DNA of 64,000 bases from Deltaproteobacteria bacterium (GTDB lineage: Bacteria > Myxococcota > Kuafuiibacteriia > Kuafuiibacteriales > Kuafuiibacteriaceae). The notes under the pieces were generated by a model. That model was given only the letters and a program-made list of their open reading frames with translations, was not told the DNA's origin and ran no database searches. Location: positions 62,001 through 126,000 of the forward strand of contig WYAZ01000142.1 in NCBI GenBank assembly GCA_011526105.1, given 5' to 3'. The position numbers and the translations under genes were made by a program. Shown here piece after piece: positions 34,001 to 42,179 of the stretch. Each line of letters starts with the position of its first letter. The first letter of the stretch is position 1.

Positions 34001-34699
34001 TCAATTCAGGCCCGACTCGGAGCCCGCGGAGAGGTCTAGAAGCGCCCACAACCCTCCACTCAGGAGGAGTCCGAGGCCGACGCCCAGCAGCACCGCGGAT
34101 GCGGTGTCGACCGTCCGATAGCCCTCCCGCTGGGCCGCGAGTTCGGCGCCCACGAGTCCCGCGCTGCCTCCGCTCAAGTCGCCGGCCCAGAGCCGAAGCC
34201 CGGCGCTCGTCGCCAGCGCTGCGCTCGCGGCGCTGATGAGGCTGAGCGGACCGAGCACCCCGGCTCGCTCCTCGACCGGAGAGGCCTTCATCCAGTCCCA
34301 AAAGAGCCGGTGGGCCAGACCGCTCCAGTCGGGCGTCGTGGGATCGGAGTTGGCGAGAATGAGCTCCTCGCTGGCGAGCACGCCGGCGGGTCGCGCGCGC
34401 CGAACGATGAACTGGGTCCTGGTCAGGCCGCCATAGATGAACACGAACACCGCCTCTTTGGCGCCGGTGCGTGCCATGACCTCGGCGGCGCAGAGGGCTG
34501 GCGTGTTGCAGCCTCTGTGGGTGTCGAAGAGGACCTCCTTCGACAAGGCCTCCGTGAGCGATGCGTCGAGCGAGCGCAAGAGGGCTTGCTCGGCCTCTCT
34601 CGAGACGTCGACCGAATCAGCGACGTGAATCGCCACGCTGGCGAGGAGGAGGGTGGTCCAGCCGAGCACGCGGCCGGAGCGTAGTCCCGCCGCGTGCAT
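34001..34699 (-). CDS. Exported membrane protein with TolB-N-like domain
   Basis: 232 residues. N-terminal signal or anchor (VLGWTTLLLASVAIHVADS), then a TolB/CsgG-like alpha/beta segment (VSREAEQALLRSLDASLTEALSKEVLFDTHRGCNTPALCAAEVMARTGAKEAVFVFIYGG), in which the NTPALCAAEVMA element is frequent in Myxococcota proteins. Two C-terminal hydrophobic helices follow (LISAASAALATSAGLRLWAG; ASAVLLGVGLGLLLSGGLWALLDL). Operon with the lipoprotein at 32521. Function unknown; perhaps envelope assembly. Confidence 0.7.
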   Translation of the reverse strand: MHAAGLRSGRVLGWTTLLLASVAIHVADSVDVSREAEQALLRSLDASLTEALSKEVLFDTHRGCNTPALCAAEVMARTGAKEAVFVFIYGGLTRTQFIVRRARPAGVLASEELILANSDPTTPDWSGLAHRLFWDWMKASPVEERAGVLGPLSLISAASAALATSAGLRLWAGDLSGGSAGLVGAELAAQREGYRTVDTASAVLLGVGLGLLLSGGLWALLDLSAGSESGLN

Positions 34700-34866
34700 C
34701 GAGCAAGGCCGACCCGCTCCGCCACCGACGAGACCGCGGCGCAGAAGGACGGCGGGTGTCGTCGTGCGGAACGTCGCGCGCCGCGGCGAAGTCGACCGGT
34801 GGGTATGGGCTGCTCATGAAGGCCTCGGGGCCGGCCGCTCGGGCCCTCCAAGGAGCGGCTTCGTCG

Positions 34867-35330
34867 TCAGTCGTCGGTGATCCACGCCAGGCCGCTCCGC
34901 CGGTCGTTGTCGCCAATCGCATCGAAGAGCACGAGACTCGGCCTCTCCGGGCGCGATGATCGCAGCGCCCGGAATTGGTGGCCAGCGGGATCCCCAACAG
35001 GGTCGGGCAGACGCCGGTCTCAGAGTGCCACACGATGATGTCTCCCCCTCGATGATGAGGAGCCAGCGATCGCCCAAGCGTTCGAAGCCTCTGACCTCCT
35101 TGATCGTCGGCGTCGCGATCAGCGGAAGCCCGATAGCTACTTCAAAGGGGTGTACAGCTGCAAGCGACCGCGTCGGGGTGGAGCCGCTCACCATGGACGG
35201 CGGCCGAGGCGAGTCGTCGTCGGACCCAGGCGAAGATGGCGCGCAAGAAGAATTGCACCAGAGCGGAGAGCGCGTCGCTTCGAGCGGCGAGGAGACCCAC
35301 GAGCTCGGCCGGCGGCGAGATGGCGCCCAA
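34867..35330 (-). pseudogene. Frameshifted gene remnant, at least two to three frame changes
   Basis: On the minus strand coding-like text hops frames: PAELVGLLAARSDALSALVQFFLRAIFAWV (from 35330), then LAAVHPFEVAIGLPLIATPTIKEVRGFERLGDRWLLIIEG, then, after a run of five G near 35046, GDIIVWHSETGVCPTLLGIPLATN, then PSLVLFDAIGDNDRRSGLAWITDD with a stop at 34867. Joined, this reads as one soluble protein. No family recognised. It is either a decayed gene or a cluster of sequence errors. Confidence 0.6.
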
Positions 35331-35443
35331 AAGCGCCGATTAGACGCCCAGCGAAGTCTACAAGCGAGAATTCCTCAGCATCTCCGGCCTGATGCGGCCC
35401 ATGCAAAGTCCCGAGCATCAACCCTTCTGAAGGAGACCACCGA

Positions 35444-35992
35444 ATGCCGCTCATTCCCAACACCAACTACAACAACCCCTGCGACCCAGGACCGAGCGCG
35501 AGCTACCCCCACGGTTTGGGCGTCGGTTGGGCCAAGCCCGCACCCGGCTGGGAGATCAAGCCCGCGCCCAAACAGGACGGACAGGATCGCTATCGCGTCT
35601 ACGAACCATCCACGGACCAGGGTCGTCGCGAGGTGCGCATGCTGACCTCGGACAAACATGGGAACTTCGGGATCCGAGTGGGAACCAACGGTGACAAGCT
35701 CAACGTGCGGATCAACGTTCGGGACAAGACCTGGTGGGTCGAGACCGGTCGCGCAAATCCTGAGCACCCTCAGGTGGTCGACCCCAAGGGCTTCATCGAG
35801 CCACTCCGTGGGAAGATCGCGGCCTACGTGGCCGGAATGCTCGGCGAACAGAGCCTGGCCACCGGACCCACGCGCGCGCCCGAGCTCGAAGCCACATGGT
35901 CGAAGGGCCGCTACGTGTTCGTCGCCCCGCCTGGCGATCCGAGCGCCGCGAAGGACACGATGCAGGCCCCGACCAAGAACAAGTACTATTAG
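35444..35992 (+). CDS. Hypothetical protein, 182 residues
   Basis: GAAGGAGACC ribosome site before ATG 35444. The protein starts with a Pro/Asn/Gly-rich segment (IPNTNYNNPCDPGPSASYPHG) followed by a beta-rich domain (DKHGNFGIRVGTNGDKLNVRINVRDKTWWVET) and a helical PLRGKIAAYVAGMLGEQ. No signal peptide and no known family. Its composition resembles the island proteins, but I see no sigma-54-like promoter before it. Confidence 0.75.
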   Translation: MPLIPNTNYNNPCDPGPSASYPHGLGVGWAKPAPGWEIKPAPKQDGQDRYRVYEPSTDQGRREVRMLTSDKHGNFGIRVGTNGDKLNVRINVRDKTWWVETGRANPEHPQVVDPKGFIEPLRGKIAAYVAGMLGEQSLATGPTRAPELEATWSKGRYVFVAPPGDPSAAKDTMQAPTKNKYY

Positions 35993-36006
35993 AAATCCTC
36001 CGCCCG

Positions 36007-36180
36007 CTACTCCGCGAGCGGGAGCACCAACGAGACGCTCCCCTCCTCCTCGTTCGCCACCCAGATCGCGCCGTCTTCGCGCGCCGCGATGCCTTCGCGG
36101 TCCACCTGCTCGGCCTCCGTGCCGGGCGCAAGCCCCAGCTGCACCACCGACGCTACCTCTGCTTTCTCGGGCACAGGTCG
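36007..36180 (-). pseudogene. C-terminal fragment of a phytase/SdiA-regulated-type propeller protein
   Basis: The frame ending at the TAG 36007 reads VPEKAEVASVVQLGLAPGTE ... VDREGIAAREDGAIWVANEE ... SVSLVLPLAE. The D-REGIA...DGAIWVANE pattern is the closing blade of esterase-like phytase/SdiA-regulated propellers. Only ~58 residues remain; the upstream part of the gene is absent, replaced by the end of the neighbouring gene. It is a truncated remnant. Confidence 0.55.
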
Positions 36181-37066
36181 ATAGGCATCCTGGGCCTCCG
36201 AAGCAACACCAAGAGCACCAACAGCCCTGTGGCCGCGCCGAGCTGAGCCCCGTGGGCATCTGTCACTCCCACGCACGCGCAGCCCTGGGCTGGATCTTCC
36301 TCAGAAACCACCGGCGCCGCGACGCATGACGTCGGCCCGTACTCTCGTCTCCACCACTCCACGTCCCGTCCGAGGCCCTCGGACCACTTGCCGCCCTCAG
36401 CACAACCGACCGCTTCACAAACTACCGTGGGCTCCGAGCGGCGCCCATCCGCCCCCTCGGCGACGAGCTCGACACACGGAAGCCCGCGCGCCTGGGCCGA
36501 CGCAAACAAGGTCCCGCCCGTCGCATCCTCGGAGACCACGTGCGTGATGTCGTGCGAGAACTCCGCCTCGTCCGCGTAGCGCATGCGTGCGTGGATCGCG
36601 CGGGCACTCGGTGCGTTCACCATGATGACGGTGACTTCGTAGGATTCACCAGAGGTACAGGGAAGCGGCAAGCGCGCATCGGCTTCTCCCGCCGCAAAGG
36701 CGAGATCCACGGTAGGACTCACGGGTGGATCGAGCACGGCCGCCGCACCGGTCATGAATGCACGCGTCGCTCGCGTGGGCTCGCCGCCCGAAGGCGTGAG
36801 TGGGGCGTGCTGTAGGTGAGCGAGTACGCGGTGTTCGGCTCGAGCTCGGCTTCGACCCGGACTCTGCGATCGAAGCTGCTCGGTCCATCTTGCCCCGAGC
36901 TCATGACCGCGGGCGAAACGACGACGGGCGCAGCGAGGCCGTCGGGGCCGAGGACTTCGGGGTCGAGGCTGAAGTCGAGTGTTCCGTGGTTGGAGCCGGT
37001 GATGGAGAACCAGAACACCGCGTGGGTGGGGATTGGGTCACCGAGGGCTGGCGAAAGAAGGCTCAC
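36153..37066 (-). pseudogene. Ig-like secreted protein with MYXO-CTERM-like tail, frameshifted
   Basis: The 5' part (GTG 37066 to ~36810) encodes an Ig-like domain (LSPALGDPIPTHAVFWFSITGSNHGTLDF ... ELEPNTAYSLTYST). The frame then ends in nonsense, while the neighbouring frame supplies the expected continuation (PSGGEPTRATRAFMTGAAAVLDPP), a second beta domain with Cys residues, and a tail GCACVG...LGAATGLLVLLVLLRRPR typical of MYXO-CTERM proteins. One indel near 36800-36825 joins them. No signal peptide precedes GTG 37066, so the start may also be damaged. It lies 16 bp downstream of the HEAT-repeat gene. Confidence 0.6.
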
Positions 37067-37082
37067 CCTCAGGAACTCAGCT

Positions 37083-37538
37083 TCACTCTGCTCGCACGGC
37101 TGCGGTCGCCGCCATCGCCCGCTCCGCCGCAAGACGAAGGGGCACCGACGGCCCCCTGAGGTAGCGCTCGAGCCGCGCGCGTCCGTACGAGCCCTCGAGC
37201 CTTGCGAGCGAACGCAGAGCTTGGATCCTGAGCTCCTCCACCGGGCTCCGCTCGTCTTCGAGCAGTCGCACGAGGCCGTCGCGGCTCTTTTGGGAGTCGA
37301 ACCACGCCAAAAAAGAGACCGCTCGCATCCGAGTGTAGGCCGAGCGTTTGTCGTCGTTCGCGAGCTCGAGCAGCGCGCGTCCCTCGGCGTCGGCCCCCAG
37401 CAACAACAGCTGCGCCTTCGTGGGCAGCTCGTCGATGGAGGACACCGCGGCGGCCAGCGTCTCGATGTTGGGTTCGGCGGTCGCACCACGGGTCAGGAGC
37501 GCGGAAGAGAGAACGAGGATGAAGGTTGCAGTTCGCAT
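37083..37538 (-). CDS. Secreted HEAT-repeat protein
   Basis: 151 residues. Signal peptide MRTATFILVLSSALLTRGATAEP, then helical repeats of the HEAT/armadillo type (AYTRMRAVSFLAWFDSQKSRDGLVRLLEDE; EELRIQALRSLARLEGSYGRARLERYLRG; VPLRLAAERAMAATAAVRA). It is likely a periplasmic protein-protein scaffold. It starts 9 bp after the metzincin gene's stop, so it is in the same operon. Confidence 0.8.
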   Translation of the reverse strand: MRTATFILVLSSALLTRGATAEPNIETLAAAVSSIDELPTKAQLLLLGADAEGRALLELANDDKRSAYTRMRAVSFLAWFDSQKSRDGLVRLLEDERSPVEELRIQALRSLARLEGSYGRARLERYLRGPSVPLRLAAERAMAATAAVRAE

Positions 37539-37547
37539 GATCGTCTC

Positions 37548-38828
37548 CTACCGACTCACGGTCTCGAGGTGCCGGCGCATCACCGACCCCTGGTTCGGGC
37601 TGAGCAGAGCCCCGGTGCTGTTGCCGTCCGGGTACATGACGTTGCTGGTTCCCGCCTGGCCGGCCGGCGTGTCTGGGAGCTGGTCTTCGATGCCCGGCAA
37701 GAGCGACTCCGTGGTGTGGCTCAGTCCGAGCCAGTGTCCACCTTCGTGACTCATGACATGTCCCAAGAGGTTGGCGTCACCGTTTGCGGCGGCGAGGGCG
37801 ACCGCCACGCCGGCGCCGGTGGTGCCTTGGCCGGAGGGCGGGCCCGGTAGACCGCCAGCCACGCCACCAATCACGCCACCGAGCGGGCTCTCGATCCGGT
37901 CCACGAAGAAGAAGTGCAAGCCGCGTTGCGCGGCCTGGCTGAGCTTGAACATCTCGTTCAACTGGTTGCCGGGTCCGGAGAGGCTCGAGATCGTTTGGTA
38001 GCTCGATGAGATGTCATGGTAGCTCACCGTCCCAATCTCGATGTCGATCTGGGCGTACACGGTTCGCAGCTTCTCGAGCGCCGCGTTCATGAGCGGGCTC
38101 GCGGGTGCGCTGTCGGCGCTCAGCCCTCCCGCGCCGCTGAAGTACAGGCCCACGTCGATGCGTCCGCTGGAGGCCGAGCCCACCTTGTAGAAGACCTCGA
38201 CGTTGACCGTCCCACTCGCCGGTGCCGTCTGCTGACCGGTCACCCGCACTCCGCCCAGGCTTGCGGTGTATGAGCCGGCTCCCACGGAGACGCTCGGGTT
38301 GTTCGGAAAGAGCGCCGCGCTGATGCCTTCGCGTTGAGCCACGACGCGGTTGGGGCTCTTGTACTGCGACGGGAACGGGCCGAGCAGCACATCGAGGAAC
38401 TCGGAAGGGATGTCCGGGGTGACGAGTGTGCCGGTGGGCCCATCCAAATGCCGCACCACGAACATCGAGTCCTCCGCTCCGCGGATGACGATCATGAAGC
38501 TGTCTAGTTCGCTCGGGAGCTCGAAGTCGAAGCTCTCCGAGCTGCCGTTCACGAGGGTGACCGTGCCGAGGTCGATGCGCCCGGTCCCCGGATCGATGAC
38601 GACCGGAACGTCCGCGCCCTGAGCGTCCGCGCCCTGAGCGTCGAGACCTGCGCCCGTGTCCGCATCCGCCGGGGTGGAAGCGTCCGGCGCGACGGTGGCA
38701 TCGTTCTGCGTCCCCGCGTCGAGCGAGTGAACCTCGTCGCCGCAAGCAGCGAGGAGGAGGGAGAGGCCGAACAGATGGACTCGTCGCTTCACGCGAAGGA
38801 CGCTAGCGGAGCGCGCTGCAACCTTCAT
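37548..38828 (-). CDS. Lipoprotein zinc metalloprotease (metzincin)
   Basis: 426 residues. Basic n-region, hydrophobic core and lipobox LLAACGDE make it an acylated lipoprotein; GTG 38792 is an alternative start. An Asp/Ala/Gly linker with a duplicated AQGAD unit separates the anchor from the mature domain. The catalytic motif is HEGGHWLGLSH (HExxHxxGxxH) followed by a Met-turn (SNVMYPDG), which places it among metzincins, with Glu the general base and three zinc-binding His. It is probably a surface-exposed protease acting on extracellular or prey proteins; the substrate is unknown. Confidence 0.88.
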   Translation of the reverse strand: MKVAARSASVLRVKRRVHLFGLSLLLAACGDEVHSLDAGTQNDATVAPDASTPADADTGAGLDAQGADAQGADVPVVIDPGTGRIDLGTVTLVNGSSESFDFELPSELDSFMIVIRGAEDSMFVVRHLDGPTGTLVTPDIPSEFLDVLLGPFPSQYKSPNRVVAQREGISAALFPNNPSVSVGAGSYTASLGGVRVTGQQTAPASGTVNVEVFYKVGSASSGRIDVGLYFSGAGGLSADSAPASPLMNAALEKLRTVYAQIDIEIGTVSYHDISSSYQTISSLSGPGNQLNEMFKLSQAAQRGLHFFFVDRIESPLGGVIGGVAGGLPGPPSGQGTTGAGVAVALAAANGDANLLGHVMSHEGGHWLGLSHTTESLLPGIEDQLPDTPAGQAGTSNVMYPDGNSTGALLSPNQGSVMRRHLETVSR

Positions 38829-38891
38829 CGGTCGGATGTCGCGGGTATGGGGCGGGACCGGGTGTGAGATCCGCGCGCACCAACCGACATT

Positions 38892-39950
38892 TCAGAGACG
38901 CATCAGGGCGGCGCCCCAGTGCAGTCCAGAGCCCAGCGCGAGGAAACAGAGGAGCTGGCCCCTTTTCAAGCGGCCATCGCGGAACATCTCGTCCATCAGG
39001 ATGGGGATGGTCCCGGCGGAGGTGTTTCCGTAGCGGGCGATGTTCGAGGGCACACGCGCGGGGTCGACGCCGAGGGCCTCCGTCACCGCCACGTTGATGC
39101 GGTCGTTGGCCTGGTGCGCAATGAACCAGTCGATCTCGGTCAGCGCGACTCCATGCTTCTTGGTGAGTGAGCGCACCACCTCGGGCAGGCGTGTCACTGC
39201 GGTCTTGAAGAGCTCTCGTCCGCCCATACTGGGGATGTGCTCCTCGCGCTCGAACATTTGCGGGCTCCAGTAGGGCCGCCGACGGAAGCCACCACCTTCG
39301 ATGTAGATCTGCTTGGCGTCTCGTCCGTCCGAGTGCAGCTCGGCCCCGATGAATCCGCGCGTGGCGTCACCTGACGCGCGCACGATCAAGGCGCCCGCGC
39401 CGTCACCAAAGAGGATGGCGAGCCCGCGATGACGGGTGCCGCGATCGAAGTCGGCGGGGTCGACCGCGCGGTCGCTATTGCCGTAGAGCACGTCCCAGTC
39501 TTTCCACGGCATGAAGCCGGCGTGGGCTTCCGCGCCCACGATGAGGATGGTCTTCGCCGCGCCCGAGACCACGAGACCATTTGCGACCTGCAGCGCGAAG
39601 GGCATGGCGCAGCACTGCTGTCGGATGTCGAGCGCCGGCACCCCGGGAATGCCGAGCTTGGCCCCGAGCAGTCCGCCCGAGCCGGGGAACGAGTGGTCCG
39701 GCGTCATGGTGCAGAAGATGATGTAGTCGAGCTCGTCAGCGCGGAGCTCTGCCGACTCGAGGGCCTTTTGGGCCGCGCCCACCGCGAGATCACTGGCGCC
39801 CTCACCCTCGTCGGCGAAGTGTCGTTGCTCGATGCCGGTTCGCTTCTTCACCCACTCGTCGGTCGTTTCCATGACCCGCGAGAGCGCCGCGTTCGTAACC
39901 GGAGCCCCGGGGAGGTGTTTGCCGGAACCGATGATCGTGATGCCTGCCAT
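38892..39950 (-). CDS. 3-oxoacyl-ACP synthase III (KAS III, FabH-like)
   Basis: 352 residues, the family's usual range is 310-350. The catalytic triad is visible: Cys in LDIRQQCCAM (Cys113 or the adjacent Cys), His in WFIAHQAND and Asn in RYGNTSAGTIP. KAS III condenses an acyl-CoA or acyl-ACP with malonyl-ACP to start fatty acids or related products. The insert around GGFRRRPYWSPQMFEREEH and the location away from other fab genes suggest a specialised rather than the housekeeping enzyme. It starts divergently from the SDR gene at 40135. Confidence 0.93.
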   Translation of the reverse strand: MAGITIIGSGKHLPGAPVTNAALSRVMETTDEWVKKRTGIEQRHFADEGEGASDLAVGAAQKALESAELRADELDYIIFCTMTPDHSFPGSGGLLGAKLGIPGVPALDIRQQCCAMPFALQVANGLVVSGAAKTILIVGAEAHAGFMPWKDWDVLYGNSDRAVDPADFDRGTRHRGLAILFGDGAGALIVRASGDATRGFIGAELHSDGRDAKQIYIEGGGFRRRPYWSPQMFEREEHIPSMGGRELFKTAVTRLPEVVRSLTKKHGVALTEIDWFIAHQANDRINVAVTEALGVDPARVPSNIARYGNTSAGTIPILMDEMFRDGRLKRGQLLCFLALGSGLHWGAALMRL

Positions 39951-40134
39951 GTCAGCTGCCTCGTCTCCGAGCGTCGGTTCGCGTGAGAGACGCCGGCGGT
40001 CATGCCGGACTTGGAAGGCTCAGGCAATCTCGTTATGGAGACGAAGTCTCCTTTGAGCGCGCGGAGAAAATCCGTACCGTCGGTCGGTTTATCCCAGAGT
40101 TCCCTTCGACGGGGCCTCGCTATAGCGTCCCCGC

Positions 40135-40941
40135 GTGTCTTGGGCCGGTCGTACCGCGCTGGTGACGGGGTCGGCCTCCGGGATCGGACGTGCGCTCGCC
40201 GCCGCGATCATCGAGCGTGGTGGCCGAGTCTGGCTCTGTGACCGCGATGCGCTCCGTGTTCGCGAGGCGGCGGCGGCGCTCGGGCCGAGCGCGGTGGCGC
40301 GCGTCTTGGACGTGACGAATGCCGATGCGTTCAGCTCGGTCGTCGATGAGTTGTTCCACCTCGAAGGCAAGCTCGACGCGATCTTCAACAACGCGGGCAT
40401 GGGAGCGGCGGGCGAGGTGCGCGACGTCTCTGTCGAGACCTGGCGTCGTTTGTTCGAGGTGAACGTCATCGGCGTGGTCAACGGGATAAATGCGGTCTAT
40501 CCCCGAATGATCGCGCAGGGCTTTGGTGCCATCGTCAACACCGCCTCCGGCGCCGGCCTGGCGCCCCGGCCCGGCATGGCGGCCTATGCCGCGTCCAAAC
40601 ATGCGATCGTGGGTCTCTCGGTCTCGATGCGCGCCGAGGCACGGGCCTACGGCGTCGACGTCTCGGTCGTCTGTCCCGGCTACATTAAAACGGAGATCAT
40701 GAAGTCCACCGAGTTCGCGAAACTCGACGTCGCGGGGCTCGAGCGCAGCATCCCCATTCAGCCCATCAGCGCGGAGCGCTGTGCCCAGCTCGTGCTACGC
40801 GGGGTCGCACGCAAGAAGGCCATCATCATCGTGGGCAAGACGGTCTGGCTCGATTGGCTGATGTATCGCTGGAGTCCCGCGCTCGCGCTTGCCGCGGCCG
40901 GGATCCGCGCTCGTCACTTTCGCAAGCATCGTCAGTCCTAA
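40135..40941 (+). CDS. Short-chain dehydrogenase/reductase
   Basis: 268 residues from GTG 40135. Classical SDR signatures: cofactor site TGSASGIGRA (residues 11-20), NNAG, the active-site Ser in NTASGAG, and Y-x3-K in AAYAASKHA. PGYIKTE follows. The acidic CDRD after strand 2 suggests NAD(H) may be preferred over NADP(H). The C-terminal ~40 residues are hydrophobic and basic (TVWLDWLMYRWSPALALAAAGIRARHFRKH), as in membrane-associated SDRs acting on lipids or retinoid-like substrates. It is divergent from the KAS III gene, and the two may serve one lipid pathway; the substrate is not known. Confidence 0.92.
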   Translation: MSWAGRTALVTGSASGIGRALAAAIIERGGRVWLCDRDALRVREAAAALGPSAVARVLDVTNADAFSSVVDELFHLEGKLDAIFNNAGMGAAGEVRDVSVETWRRLFEVNVIGVVNGINAVYPRMIAQGFGAIVNTASGAGLAPRPGMAAYAASKHAIVGLSVSMRAEARAYGVDVSVVCPGYIKTEIMKSTEFAKLDVAGLERSIPIQPISAERCAQLVLRGVARKKAIIIVGKTVWLDWLMYRWSPALALAAAGIRARHFRKHRQS

Positions 40942-41000
40942 ACGCACGAACCCCGCATCCGTACCTTGGCCTCGGCGGCGCGCCGATGCTAGGAGGCCGA

Positions 41001-41627
41001 ATGCGCCGACTTCTGACTTCGCTCTGCTGTCTCGGCCTCTCGACCTTCGCGCTCGAGGTCGAGGCACAAGAGCCTGGAGCGCCGCGCACGGAGATCGAAG
41101 AGGTGCCCGCGCGGCCCTCGACTCCGAGTGGAACCAACGCACTCGACGAGTATCTGGCCCGCAGCATGGAGCTGCGCTTCGAGCCCGGCATGTTCTCGCA
41201 GTTCGAGGTCTATCAAAACGGCGCGCCCATCGGGCTCGGCTTCTTTGGCGGCGGCTACGAGGAGATCTTTCACGGGAGCCCGGACGCCCTCGACTCCATG
41301 TCCACCTATCAGCTCCTGCGCGCGGTGGGGTTCCCGCTCTGGCTGGCCGGCACGGTGGCGCTCACGGTTCAGCTCGCGATTCTCCTCGTGGACGTGTTCG
41401 AGGATACGGACATCCTCGTGAACCCTTCCGGGCCGAAGCCTGCGTTCTATGGGCTTCTCATCGGTGGCGCTGTGACCGGCATTGCTGGCGGCACGATGAT
41501 GCAGGCCGCGCCCTCGTACCTCAACGACGCGGTGCTCTACTACAACCGCGATCTCCTGCGGGAGCTTCGCGGTCAGCGCGCCGAGCTGCCGCATCCGGCG
41601 GCGCTCCGTTTGACGCTCAACTTCTGA
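41001..41627 (+). CDS. Exported/inner-membrane protein, unknown
   Basis: 208 residues. ATG 41001 is chosen because AGGAGG lies 4 nt upstream; ATG 40986 is in frame. Signal peptide LLTSLCCLGLSTFALEVEAQ, then a short periplasmic part with an acidic stretch, and two hydrophobic helices (FPLWLAGTVALTVQLAILLVDVF; FYGLLIGGAVTGIAGGTMM). No family recognised. It converges with sufE (overlap 11 bp). Confidence 0.75.
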   Translation: MRRLLTSLCCLGLSTFALEVEAQEPGAPRTEIEEVPARPSTPSGTNALDEYLARSMELRFEPGMFSQFEVYQNGAPIGLGFFGGGYEEIFHGSPDALDSMSTYQLLRAVGFPLWLAGTVALTVQLAILLVDVFEDTDILVNPSGPKPAFYGLLIGGAVTGIAGGTMMQAAPSYLNDAVLYYNRDLLRELRGQRAELPHPAALRLTLNF

Positions 41628-42042
41628 GCTGCGCAGCGTGGGCCTTGATGGTCTTCAGCATCGCGTGCAGTCCGTTGCTGCGAGTGGGCGACAGGTGATC
41701 TTCGAGGCCGATATCCCGGAGGAAGTCGGGTTCGGTCGCGAGGATCTGCTCGGCGCTGCGGCCGTCGTAGATCCGCAACAAGATCGCGATGAGACCCGCG
41801 ACGATCGTCGAGTCGCTGGTGCCGATAAACCGCAACACCTCCCCATCGCGGGTCACGTCCAGCCAGACCTGGGCCTGGCAGCCTTTCACTTTTCGGTCTT
41901 CGGTCTTGCGATCCTCCGGGTAGACCGGAAGCTTTCGTCCCAGATCGATGATGTGTTCGTAGCGATCCATCCAGTCGTCGAAGAACTCGAACTCTTCGAC
42001 CAGCTCTCGCTGGGCCTCCTCGATGCTCTCACCGCCCGACAC
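41617..42042 (-). CDS. sufE: Fe-S cluster assembly sulfur acceptor SufE
   Basis: 141 residues, matching SufE length. The conserved core EEFEFFDDWMDRYEHIIDLGRKLP leads to the sulfur-accepting Cys55 in KVKGCQAQVWL, followed by FIGTSDSTIVAGLIAILLRIYDG and the C-terminal SPTRSNGL. SufE takes sulfane sulfur from the cysteine desulfurase SufS and passes it to the SufBCD scaffold in the cytoplasm. No suf partners are nearby. Confidence 0.95.
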   Translation of the reverse strand: MSGGESIEEAQRELVEEFEFFDDWMDRYEHIIDLGRKLPVYPEDRKTEDRKVKGCQAQVWLDVTRDGEVLRFIGTSDSTIVAGLIAILLRIYDGRSAEQILATEPDFLRDIGLEDHLSPTRSNGLHAMLKTIKAHAAQLRS

Positions 42043-42179
42043 TGGCTTCGCTTCTAGCGACTTCGAGTCGGAGCCTCAAGCGCTCGTCTCTTCAGCCCAA
42101 GGGAGTCGGGGGTTTACGTCGAATGACACCAGGAAAGTGCCCGGATGAGATATTTCCCCCAAAGGACTAGTATTCGCCT

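Noticed and set aside
34956-35645. A 229-codon plus-strand frame
   Set aside because: Runs across a frameshifted minus-strand remnant and overlaps the real gene at 35444; no coding character.
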